From Rhabditophanes sp. KR3021 (taxonomy: Eukaryota > Nematoda > Chromadorea > Rhabditida > Alloionematidae): a DNA stretch of 64,000 nt. A program made the translations under genes and the position numbers. Each line of letters opens with the position of its first letter. The first letter of the stretch is position 1. Of the stretch, positions 10,670-22,528 are shown one piece after another. The notes beneath the pieces are model-generated. The model made no database searches, was not told the DNA's origin, and saw only the letters and a program-made list of their open reading frames with translations. The stretch is from positions 1,240,001 through 1,304,000 of the forward strand of contig CAUJLY010000003.1 of assembly GCA_963281155.1 (NCBI GenBank), written 5' to 3'.

Positions 10670-11678
10670 TTATGCTTTTACTTGAGTGGATATGACTGAG
10701 CCTTTACTAATTCCCAAAGCACATAATATTTTTTGCCGTAATGTAATATTAAAAATCAGGAAAATACATCCAGGAGTCCCATGAACTAAAAAAATGTCAA
10801 ATGAAAGAATTCTTATTCTTACCCATTATCCAGGAAACATGCGCTGCAACAAAAAGCCAATCTGGTATTTGTATGTATTGCATAAAAACATACATAAAAC
10901 TGGTGAATGCTGTAATCAAACAAATCAAAGTGGTCTGGATGTATAGTCTGATCGTTGTTTTGCTCAAATGACTACCACTGGAGGCCATTGAAATTTTTGA
11001 AAAATACGCAGCAATCAAAAGAAATCCAAGGAGAAATTGACAACAAACTGTTGTATAATTATTTGATGTGTGGTAAAACTCATTAAATTCATAGTTGTGA
11101 TGAACACCAAATCCAAAATATAAATCTAACATCCATGTCTTTACAATTGGTGAAAAAATAAATGGTGACAGGAAAAACATTTGATATAGTCCCCACAAAA
11201 TACCTACTAAAATCCACAAATCTGTCCTGTAATTTTGGAACAAAATTGCAGCTACTGAAGGTCTAGCCATTTCAAGAATTCTATTTACGGCTAGTAGAGC
11301 AACCAAATATAACGTCGATCCTCCCAATCCTTGAATTATTCCTCCGAACCAAAAAATAAGGGTAGGATATTTACAATATATAGTTCCATTCAAAGTAAGT
11401 ATTCCTGTTATTAAACTTACAAATACTAATTCCACTAAGTCTATTATCCCACCGACAATTAATATTTTGTAGGAAGGTAATATTCGAATGTCTTTTGCAA
11501 ACATCGCAATAAGGAAAGGTACGTAAATTACTGTGAATATTACAAAAAGGGAAATGTATAAAATACCAACACTTGATTTAAATTCATCAGAATTTAAGAC
11601 AGTTTCATTAAACATTGTGCAATCATATTTAAAGTCATAAAATATTACATTAAATAAAACATTTGGTTGGTAGAACAT
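10670..11678 (-). CDS. Srt-family 7TM chemoreceptor (copy 2)
   Basis: Exons 11678-10823 and 10785-10670 (minus), joined by a 37-bp intron (GTAAGA...TTTTAG, phase 1), give about 323 residues. The N-terminus is extracellular with a likely glycosylation site (FNETVL) and is followed by seven hydrophobic helices. Shared Srt features include LNGTIYCKYPTLIFW, LLAVNRILEMA, LSKTTIRLYIQTTLIC and, from the last exon, VHGTPGCIFLIFNITLRQK. It is a tandem paralog of the gene at 9361-10252, with the same intron position and phase. Ligand unknown; expected in the plasma membrane of sensory neurons. It appears intact. Confidence 0.85.
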
Positions 11679-11954
11679 TGTTTTTGTAAATTATGACGAT
11701 AGGTAATATGTGAAATTATTTCTGTCTTGATGAATTCATGAATGTTACGCTAGTGAGTAGTACGATTGAGATGAAGTACAGGACATATTTTTTATAAAAC
11801 TTTTGAACGCCTTTATATTCATAAAAAATTATTTACTATCCACGCACAAAATAAAACTAAGCACTTCCTAAATTTTCAAACTGATATAACGATAAACATC
11901 CTTGTTTCCAAAGGGCACACATTTTTGAACTATGGATTTTTCAAAAAATCAAAA
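11679..11954. other. Intergenic 5' flank of Srt copy 2
   Basis: Upstream region of the minus-strand receptor; no motif identified. Confidence 0.4.
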
Positions 11955-11959
11955 CAATA

Positions 11960-12126
11960 TGTTAGAGGTGATGACGTATACATTTTAATATGCATATTTG
12001 ATATGTCTTATTTATTATATATGTAGTTATATTAGTGTAATAAATCAGTTATCTTGTTGTTTGTCCTTTTCCCACGTATCTCTATCCTATCGACCTCACG
12101 GGCCACCGTATCGTGATCCAGGAACA
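11960..12126. mobile_element. Solo LTR of a retrotransposon
   Basis: A 167-bp segment starts TGTTAGAGG and ends CCAGGAACA, so its tips form the inverted repeat TGTT/AACA. It is flanked by the 5-bp direct repeat CAATA (11955-11959 and 12127-12131), as a target-site duplication. Inside are a TATATA-like stretch (about 12015) and an AATAAA (about 12040) in the same orientation, as in an LTR promoter and poly(A) signal. No internal coding region or second LTR is present, so it is a solo LTR left by recombination. Superfamily not assigned. Confidence 0.6.
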
Positions 12127-12131
12127 CAATA

Positions 12132-12719
12132 CAACTCGGAATCCCACGAATTTCCCTAAAATGTCAAAACAAGCTGACTATTAACTTCCTTCAAAATTGT
12201 TCTATCATATAGTAGTCTATAGAATCCTTCGCTTAGTAAATAGTAATATTTATTAGAATTACAGCTGGACTCTTATATCAGATAGACAGACGAAGACTAA
12301 CTATACACAAACTTTATTACAGACAAATAAGAAATTCGTTGCAACCACAACAAAATACACTTCTAAAATAAAAGGATATTAAGTTGAGTCCAAAATAATA
12401 CATAGAACATAAAGAATGATTACATTCAGTTAGCATCAAGTGAATGTCATGTAATGCCATTGAATATGCTCTAACATCTTCTTCAATTGCATCAGATTAG
12501 TAATTAAAGCGACTCATTATTTGATTAGCTTGAAAGGGTGTTAATAATTTGTAATAGCAAATAATCGCGTAATCTTTTATTAGAATAAGAAGTTTAAGTG
12601 TTGTAATGAATGAACTGATTATTTTCTACCGTGTTTAATGAAGTTTACAGAATATGACTATAAACGTGTTGTACCTTAAAACGTCGTAGAATAAGACGAG
12701 TTGTCACGATTCAGTTATT
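12132..12719. other. Intergenic, nothing recognised
   Basis: AT-rich, no coding signal beyond the solo LTR on its left. Confidence 0.45.
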
Positions 12720-13131
12720 ATGGATGGAACTATTTATGCTGTCGAAGATGCTTTTCTAACAAGTTTCAAAGGCAAATTGAATAAATACATTTTTAGGTTT
12801 GATCCGCGAGATGGAAAATGGAGTTTTTTTAGTCGATATTCCCCAAAATGCACATTGAACTATTTTGTCATCATTCGGACAACAATCACATCCGCAGGGA
12901 GTATAAATTACAAAACGTTGCGCCAAGTTTATGATTTAAAAAAGACAAACGGGATGAAATTGAAAATCTATCTGCTTCAGTATTTGCTCCAAGATCTATA
13001 GAAGATGAAAGCTCTATTGTTGTTGGTGGAAATTATACTGACAACATTCAATCATACAACAAAGCAAGCAAAACGTGGAGTATTTTTACCAGAAGTAAAT
13101 TGTGGCAGTTCCAAAATTTGTCTATAATTTA
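12720..13131 (+). pseudogene. Kelch-repeat gene fragment, frameshifted
   Basis: From 12720 one frame reads DGTIYAVEDAFLTSFKGK and YIFRFDPRDGKWSFFS, a kelch blade (aromatic, then DP..W). Further on, fragments in shifted frames read RQVYDLKK, then DEIENLSASVFAPRSIED, SSIVVGGNYTDNIQSYN and KASKTWSIF, the Gly-Gly and Trp of another kelch repeat. At least one frameshift (about 12945-12960) breaks it and there is no BTB part. It is probably a decayed piece of a BTB-kelch gene like the one at 43321-45218. Confidence 0.55.
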
Positions 13132-13590
13132 AAATACTATTATGTTAAATTCATTTATATACCTATTCTTGTTTTTAATTGATGATATCTAAATAAATGT
13201 TTTATTTGTGTCGAAAGTTGGAGGTTTCCAAAAACCAAAGAATATTTTATTTGATCATTTAAAATATTCCAACCATGAATTGCTGTTTAGTTTAATTTTG
13301 TGTGATTACCATCCACATATATCTTCGACCCAATAGTCCAAACTAACGTTCAACGTTATTACCCAATCTTTAAAATAATGTATTTTATAAAATCATCACT
13401 TTTATTTGGTGATATTGTGCATATTATAAAAGATGTAACAAACTAATATTAATTTGTTGATATATAATCTAATTGTTTCCATATACGATCATCCGAATTG
13501 TCTTTTTTATCCATTTATAAATGATTTTCACTGACGCTTTTATATCCACACATTCAGGTGAATCCTTATAATATTTGGTTCTATTTTCAG
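13132..13590. other. Intergenic, no RAF N-terminal exons seen
   Basis: Searched by eye for Ras-binding or C1 zinc-finger exons that could belong to the RAF kinase downstream; none was found. Ends with TATTTTCAG, an acceptor-like site at 13590. Confidence 0.4.
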
Positions 13591-13611
13591 CACCATACAT
13601 TGATTGCACTT

Positions 13612-15027
13612 ATGGTTACTACTCGCATATCATTGGTGAAAGGAAGGAATTCTATTAACCTTAAGAGACAGAATGCATTCATGAAGAAAACACCGTATCA
13701 ATATACGCGCTTGCGTTATCCTTCTCTTATAAATGGTCATGATGATTCGCTATGTTCATCCAATTTAAGCCAAATGTCTAATAGCCTTGATTCGATATTA
13801 CCACCTTTAACTAAAGAAGTACCGCAATCGTTGCTTGTACATAATTTAGCATCCAAACGATTGTTAGCACCGCCAAACAAACCACTGGGCAAGTTTCTTA
13901 CAATAAGACTTTTTAATTTAGAAATAATGATTTTAAGACGTTTTATGGTAATTTTATTGATATTGCAAACATTCAATCGTCGCTTTGTGTAATATAAAAT
14001 GGCGACAGTAACCAAACAATAGTGTCTTTAGTAACAACTAATAGTTTGAATTATTATAGGTAACAATAACACCTCATTTTCATCTACTGCAAGATCAAAT
14101 ATCTTACATTCTGCTGGTTCGAATAATAATCTGCGTAGATGTCCGTGGGAAATTAGACGATCTCTGGTCGAATTCGGGCCCAAAATCGGATCAGGATCTT
14201 TTGGCACAGTTTACCGTGGCTACTATTGCGGTGATGTTGCAATAAAAAGGATCAACATTAATGGGAAGCCTTCTGGGAAACAATTGATAGATTTTCAAAG
14301 TGAAGTGGGCATTCTAAGAGATATACGTCATGGAAATGTCCTGCTATTTATGGGTATCATCAAAACACCCGAACTTTGTATCATCACTGAATGGTGCGAA
14401 GGTTCAAGTCTCTACAAGCGTCTGCACGTTTCTGAGCCAAAATGGGAGTTTAAAGTTGCGAAAGTAATTGACATTTCTAAGCAATTGGTGAACGGTCTAG
14501 CTTATCTGCATTCAAGGAACATTATTCATCGTGACTTGAAGTCGAACAATATCTTCTTAACTGCTGATGAAACAGTGAAGATTGGTGATTTCGGATTTGC
14601 AACTGTTTGGCAAAAGTTCACAAGTGAAAGTGCAGTCAAATTAAAACCAACTGGTTCCATTTTGTGGATGGCTCCAGAAATTATAAGAATGAAGGTTAAG
14701 GAGCCTTACTCGTTTTGGTCTGACACTTATGCGTTTGGTATTGTTCTATACGAGTTGCTTACGAACGAGTTACCTTATGCTGGCATTAATAATCCTGACG
14801 CAATACTTTTTCGGGTTGGCATGGGGTTGTTGAAACCTGATTTAGGACAACTTCGGAAGAACTGTCCGAAATCACTAAAGGGGCTTCTTGAAAGCTGCAT
14901 AAAATTCAGGGGCGAAGAACGCCCATTATGTCCAGAAATTTTTGAAACGATGGAGACTATCCGACTAGAGCTTCCAAAAGTGCAAAGATCTCAAAGTGCG
15001 CCTTTACTAAATAAAACTTTAACTTAA
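13612..15027 (+). CDS. RAF-family Ser/Thr protein kinase, short N-terminus
   Basis: Model: exons 13612-13892, 13922-13947 and 14060-15027, about 424 residues. The kinase domain (from about residue 145) has the glycine loop IGSGSFGTVYRG, VAIKR lysine, HRDLKSNN catalytic loop, DFGFA instead of the usual DFGLA, and TGSILWMAPEIIR. The preceding PWEI and following SFWSDTYAFGIVLYELL are typical of RAF. Near the C-terminus RSQSAP fits the conserved RSxSxP 14-3-3 site. The N-terminal 140 residues are Ser/Leu-rich with no Ras-binding domain or Cys-rich C1 domain. The first exon follows TATTTTCAG (13590), so ATG 13612 may be the first codon of a trans-spliced message. The 29-bp first intron is unusually short, so the N-terminal model is tentative; the kinase is certain. 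Confidence 0.85.
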
Positions 15028-15611
15028 CTAAATTTTGTCTATTCTGGCAATTCTAAAATATATTAGTATTTTAAACAACTTGATTATTATATAATTGTAA
15101 ATATTTCTTTTTAATTAGCTTTTGACATTTATTATTTTTACAATAAAAATTTAAATACAGCTTTGTACATAGTTTATTGTGTTTGTATCAAAAATAAGAT
15201 CATGTTAAATGACTTAAAAAAGTTCTGTTTGGTTTTTCATTATATTTTTTAACTTTATATATTTTTACCACAATGATGAGTTTAACATTTCTTCCATTGA
15301 ATACACTTAACAAATTTGTATTTTTAGTAATTATTTGAAATAATTTATTCTCGCAAATGCATAAAAGTGTTTTGCCTCAGAAGATTCGGTTTAGATTAAC
15401 CGATTATTAATATATTCCATTATCTTTTATGATACAGTCCGACTTCTCAAATAAATTTGAATCACTCAATTTTATTAATTTTTAAACACCATCCATCTCG
15501 CAAAGAACTTATTTTCCAAGCCAAAGACACATCCTCCCAACATCTTTGCATTCAAAAAGTATTTGACCACATAAAAACTATTCTTATCATTTATATACTA
15601 GCACCTCAAAA
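15028..15611. other. Intergenic between RAF-like kinase and RPB3
   Basis: Very AT-rich with several T runs. An AATAAA for the kinase gene lies near 15141. No gene seen. Confidence 0.45.
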
Positions 15612-16491
15612 ATGCCACATGCAAATAAACCTGTGGTCGAAGTGACTTTCGTTAACCAGGAACAAGTTAACTTTATTCTGACTAAAACAGATCTTAGTGT
15701 TGCCAATGCCCTCCGAAGAGTATTTATCGCAGAAGTTCCGACATTGGGTAAGTCAATTAATTGAATATAAAATAGTAACCATTTTAGCTATCGACTGGAT
15801 ACAAATGGACAACAACACAACAGTGTTACACGACGAATTTTTAGCCAATCGAATTGGCCTCATTCCTCTTCTCTCTAATGGCGTTGTGGACAAAATCAAA
15901 AACGGAAGGAACTGCGATTGTGTCAACTTTTGCAACCAGTGCTCCGTCGAAATGACTTTGCACTTTAAAAATGAAGAAAACTCCACAGACTCGATCACTT
16001 CCGACCATATAAACAGTGAAAATCCATCCGTTGTTCCTGCTGCAGGGAAATACTTCAAAGATGTCTTTAAAGGTGATCCTCTAGACTTTGAAAAATTACA
16101 CAAACCCATCTTGATTGTGAAGGTCAGAAAGGGACAGGAATTGTCTTTTAAGGCTTACGCAAAAAAAGGAATCGGCAAGGAACATGCTAAATGGAACCCA
16201 ACTGCTGCTGTCACCTTTGAATATGATCCAGACAATGCTTTAAGGCATACTGTCTACCAAAAAGCAGATGATTGGCATAAATCTGAACATTCCGAATTAA
16301 AAGACGAAGATGTCTATGAGGCTGCTTTTGATTCACTTGGAAAACCAAATAAATTCTTCATGGGTGTTGAGTCAACTGGATCTTTGACCGCTGAAAACAT
16401 TGTTATCAACGGAATAAGAGTTTTGAGAAAGAAACTAAATGACTTGAAGGAAGCTTTGAAGCAAGAAAGTGCACAGAATCAGATGAATTAG
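15612..16491 (+). CDS. rpb-3: RNA polymerase II subunit RPB3
   Basis: Exons 15612-15747 and 15788-16491 (40-bp intron, phase 1) encode 279 residues, close to the 275 of the human subunit. The alpha-like dimerisation motif reads ALRRVFIAEVPTLAIDWIQ, then DEFLANRIGLIPL. The zinc-binding loop has C88, C90, C94 and C97. RPB3 pairs with RPB11 to start assembly of Pol II, equivalent to the bacterial alpha dimer. The next gene, PRPF4, starts 163 bp downstream on the same strand, with operon-like spacing. No anomalies seen. Confidence 0.95.
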
Positions 16492-16530
16492 ATTCTGGAC
16501 TTATTTATATTTGTTCTTCATTTAATTATA

Positions 16531-18030
<1,500 letters not shown>

Positions 18031-18031
<1 letters not shown>

Positions 18032-18109
18032 TTTATTTATGTTTCACTTGTTATGTAATTTATTTGTGTTTCATTTGTAATGCAATTTACATGTTTCATT
18101 TATTATACA
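18031..18109. repeat. 27-bp minisatellite, about 3 copies
   Basis: Units at 18031-18057, 18058-18084 and 18085-18109 share the pattern ATTTATTT.TGTTTCA.TTGT.ATG.A. They lie in the 3' UTR of the PRPF4 gene, starting at its stop codon. Confidence 0.65.
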
Positions 18110-18257
18110 AGCTATTTTTGCCTAATTTATCATTGATAAATCAAAGTCTTCTATTTTTATTGTCAAATAGTTGGTTTTTGTTGTTTGTAATAAAATACTT
18201 TATATTCCTTTAAATACACCATCATAAAACAAAACAGAAATAGAAACATTATATTAA

Positions 18258-19750
18258 TTAATCTTTCTTCATTGCCCATTTTAAGTCGTCGTCTCGTGGT
18301 TTACAGCCTGTAATTTTCATTACAATCCATTCTGCGATCCTCCAAAACCGAATTGTATCTAAGGGTACATTCAGCCATCCTGTTGTGATGCAATAGCTAC
18401 CTGAATGTAAACGTTAATAATTTGCATTATCAATATAAAATAGATGTTGTGTTTTAATTTTTAGATGTAAAAGTATCTTTTTTAATGATCTTTTATAAAT
18501 CATCTCAATTTGGTAGATATGAAGCACAAGTTATAGAATGCTTCTAGCTACGAAGAATCAAGAAGGAGATGTGATTGAGGCGGGAGTTTGCCTTTGACAA
18601 GATGCCCTACAATTAGCAAGAAGTGGTCGCAGAAGGTATCTTTTATTACGGAGTTTCTGCTAATCTCCAAACTATAATTAGAAATCACCAATGTGATATT
18701 CAACGTCCCTTCTCAAGGTGAATCTCACTGAATGTTCAAGGAGTCAAAATTATAAATATTCTATATGCCGAGAGACAATTAGTAGCTATGTATCTGGACA
18801 GACTAACGTTGTCATGTATTTAAAACACCCGTTTACAGTTAAAATAATATTTAACTTAGTTCCTAGCAAAATTAAGGCCTCATTATTATCTAATTCCATT
18901 TTCTTGTAATTTTTTAAGTTTGTATTTTGTACCCCCAACCTACAAGCATGTGGAGCAATATGATGGATTTTGTGGTGTATTCTAGGTAAAATGATATGTA
19001 GCTTTTGTAACTTGATCACTAGAGGATTTAAATCTTTGTAAGTATGAGACCATTTGTGGATTTGATTTGTCATTGATACGTACACACAAAGTAAAAACCA
19101 AAACCATTGCCAGGATAAGGTTTGCTGTAGGTCTGTTTGAGTATAAGTTAGATGTTGATAGATGACGTATGTCGTGGTGGGGATAATAATCAAAAAATTG
19201 TCTCCATTGCATTCAATAAAGTCGTGTCTTGTTATTGCTGTTGGATCTACGTGATGTTCTCTGAAAGATCTGATGAAAGCTTTCCCAAAATAGGAATCCA
19301 CCGTGCCCCAGGTATCTGCCCCCCAATGCACTAAACCGGAAGCGAAATCTGCAACAACTATTCCTGCCAAGGCTGATGCGACCAAAGCAAAAGCCGAAAC
19401 TTGATTAATATTTATTAGCAAAAAGTATCCATTAGCTATCAGTAGAGATGAAGCTACCACAACTGATATAATCTCCTGGTACCTCTTTTCTAAATTATAA
19501 AAAATGGTGATGACTATGATAGGAAAGAATGTGTCAATCTCAAGTAAGTTATTGAAATCATACAAATGTACTAACCTTTACAATACAATTCTGCTAACTG
19601 TTTTGCACCTTTATGGTTTGGACCTTTAGACTTCTCCTTTTTCTCGTCAACCAGATTATTATTTAATTTAACTCTCTCTGCATGGTGAAGCTTTAAAATT
19701 TCTTCTTCATAAAATTCAGTGTGTGACAGGGAATAGTAAGGGCCAGTCAT
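18258..19750 (-). CDS. Plasmanylethanolamine desaturase (PEDS1/TMEM189, Kua)
   Basis: Exons 19750-19576, 19489-18944 and 18400-18258 (minus) give 287 residues with consistent phases. The enzyme introduces the vinyl-ether double bond of plasmalogens in the ER membrane. All family histidine motifs are present: [53 protein letters not shown]. The C-terminal exon supplies [20 protein letters not shown], which matches the family only when the second exon is spliced at the GTAGGT donor within the codon after HA. Several hydrophobic segments fit a membrane di-iron desaturase. The Met at 19750 gives a cytosolic N-terminus with the [11 protein letters not shown] motif; an in-frame hydrophobic extension upstream has no ATG. 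The second intron is 543 bp, unusually long for this window. Confidence 0.92.
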
Positions 19751-20521
19751 AATAAAATGTGCGTGATAAAATAAATAAGTGCCTAAAACGATCTGACATA
19801 AATGTAGTATAAAGACAAAGAACAAAGTAGTAAAAGAAACGACCCTTAATGATACACATTTGGTTAAGTAAGTATAATAAGTTAGTTTATCAACAAAACA
19901 TTTCTATGTATATACGGACCATCATCACAACCTTTATTTATTAACATAAAGAGAAGAGATCATTGGAAAGGTTCATTTTGAAAGTATGTACGTATGTGTA
20001 ATGATTTTAGGGCTTGTAATATTTGGAAAAGAGATAAGACCTTTTTCAAAGATAACTTGGTATTGGTATATTTTGTGTGGCCAGTCATCATCACACTTTG
20101 TCACTTTCTCATTTAGTCTTTTTTGTTTGGAATGAAGGAAAACATAAAAGATAAGCAAAGTAGAAACATTTATCTACTTTGTCTGGCCCCTTAATTTTGG
20201 ATTTATAATAATAAACAACAAAATAAATTAAAGATAGCATTCAATTGTTGTTTTGATTGAATATGATCTATGCAAATAAATAGAGAACAAATGTTTATTT
20301 GAAAAAAGGTATGGCAATCAAATCACTGGCCTGATGATAACTAAAGTCATCTTTTTTATTGCTTTATTTTGTGTGTTAAGAGCTTATTTGCACGTAAAAT
20401 CTATCATCTAGCGAGTGATGATGACATATTTAAATGTTAAGTGCTAATAAGAGGATTAAAGGTGTTTCAATGGTGAATAATAGCTTTTATAACACAAGGC
20501 AAATAAATATTATGGATGTGT
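19751..20521. other. Intergenic, nothing recognised
   Basis: No coding signal on either strand apart from an open hydrophobic stretch directly before the PEDS1 start, which lacks an ATG. Confidence 0.45.
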
Positions 20522-21778
20522 TTAGATGAATGGGGATGTACCGGGAGAACTGTCGATTTTTTTGGTTGAACCCGGCAACACTTTGCCTTTGTTGGCCTTG
20601 GAGTAGACAAATTGGGAGGCGTAGTTGTATTGTTCGTATTTTGGGCAGCGATAGTACCATAGACGGCAAGTTTCGAGGAACAATGGCATCGGTGGTGGGT
20701 TGCAAAATCTTTGTGCTGCGGGGTATTCGTAATCGCATTTACAAGGTGTTGTGCAATGTTTGAAAATTTTCGGATCGCAATCAGGTGTGCAAGCCCGAAG
20801 TTTTTTCTTCTTTTTCTAAAGAAACAAATAAAAAAGTTGAAGAGTCAACTTACATCCACTCCGATAAATGCCTCAAACTCGTCGGTCGCCTTTTTATTGT
20901 GGTCTCTAACACTAATAGCAGGAGGCTGAGTAGAAGCGGCAAATTTCTCCAATTGATCCATCTTATCACTACAATGACTAATATAAGAATTGCAAAATTT
21001 CTTTAGCTCTTCATCCTTCGAATCTATCTTAACTGTACATCTAGTGGCGAACTCCTTGTTATACTTAGCACAATATTCATAAATGGTTTTTTCATCTGCG
21101 GTTGCGGTAGAAAAAGATCCTACTTCGCCGGCAAATGGATTTTTATGAACATCTGAAGATTTCCTGTCACTTAAACTTTCCAAGTCTTTGTCATTGTTGG
21201 AATCTTCCGAATTATTGCTATTTACAATAGTTGTTTCTGCCGGCTTGGGAGTAGTTGTTATAGAACTACCATTTCCAAATGAACTTCCCTCAAAGTTATC
21301 ATTTTCAGGCTCACAATTCTGAATGTAAGAATTGCAAAAAGTTCTCAAAGCTCTGTCATTTAAATCAATCTTATGTGTACATTCATCCGCAAATTGTCCC
21401 ATGTACTTATTGCAATATTCCGAAACTTTTTTAGAACTAGGTGTGAAAGCAGAAGAGGCAACAGCTTGCTTAGCCGAAGCATCCTTAGAGTCCTCAACTT
21501 CCTGACTAGCAGTGTCAGTAAATCTTCCTGCCTGCTTAGACTTATTTTTAATCAAAGTTTTGTCTGGTGATGTTAAGTCATCTCGGTGTGGAGATTGATA
21601 TGTTAAGACACCGCACATTCTCAAGGTTGGGTGACGTTGACATGTTATATCAAGAATGGAGGTGCCTCCAGACTCTATAAAAGGAAGTAGATAAGAAATT
21701 TGCGAATAATTTAAACTTACGGAAATTTTGCGTCAAGATAAAGCACAAAATTAAGACAAAATAACTTTCTTTTTTCAT
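20522..21778 (-). CDS. Secreted Cys-rich protein with two repeated domains
   Basis: Exons 21778-21721, 21674-20854 and 20815-20522 (minus), with 46- and 38-bp introns, give 390 residues. Exon 1 encodes a signal peptide (MKKESYFVLILCFILTQ). Two copies of a domain follow: one reads VSEYCNKYMGQFADECTHKI and then RALRTFCNSYIQNC; the other IYEYCAKYNKEFATRCTVKI and then ELKKFCNSYISHC, each with four Cys at the same spacing. Between and around them the chain is rich in Ser, Asn and Asp. The last exon adds a different Cys-rich segment with CTPDCDPKIFKHC, CKCDYEYP and CRLWYYRCPKY. It is probably an extracellular, disulfide-bonded nematode protein. I do not recognise a named family. Confidence 0.8.
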
Positions 21779-22528
21779 TCAGTAGAATTTATGCGTGTCA
21801 ATTAGTATTTAATTACCTAATCATTATCCTTCATTTTTTTATAATAAAAAACTTGAATTTAGTTTCACAACAACCCACACATTCATCTTGACCACTTTAA
21901 AAACAACTGATGTTGATTATATAAATTAATAATATTGTACTGCACCGCATTATCAACCAAAAAACGAATTTAAAAAATGCAAAGATCATCAATCATTATA
22001 ATGAACAATTTTAGTGTCTTTAATGGTACATAAATAGTGATCATGACATTTTCCTAATATAAAAGAAATAGAAGAGATGGCACGAGGCGATTATCACAAC
22101 TTAACAGAAGAGATCCTTATCTGGAAGTGTCAAAAGGAAACTTTACCCTTATAAAACGCATTATAAAGCTGATTCTTGTTTTGATAACCAATGATAATAA
22201 AAAGCTTATAGTGTTAAGGTGCGAGGTTTTTTGAATATGAAAAGGTAAGCAGTGTTGCATATGATTTGATCGTAAAGATTAAAACCAATATATTATTATT
22301 AATATAGAAAATTTGTTAAAGCTTTAAATTAACCTTCATTTTGTCTTTTTTTGTATTCAGACAAAAAAGACGAATAAGAATTGAAGGCAAAGGATAGAAA
22401 ACCCTACCCCAAATCAATCATTTAGTTAAATTTCTTTTTGCCTTGATCATAGTTAGATTGCAAATTTCGGTATATATTAATTTTACATTTTGTTCGTTTT
22501 CGATTTGATTTTGATTTTAAAGGAAAAA
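21779..22528. other. Intergenic between divergent genes, includes duplicated upstream block
   Basis: Separates the secreted Cys-rich gene (minus) from transporter 1 (plus). Much of 21840-22500 is recognisably similar to DNA before transporters 2 and 3. Confidence 0.5.
22250..22370 (+). promoter_or_regulatory. Conserved upstream block of transporter 1
   Basis: Contains GTGTTGCATATGATTTGATC and AACCTTCATTTTGTC, followed by TTGTATTCAG. The same words in the same order occur at about 28139-28260 and 31576-31685 before the paralogs. The TATTCAG end could be a splice acceptor for a 5' UTR exon or a spliced leader. Confidence 0.45.
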
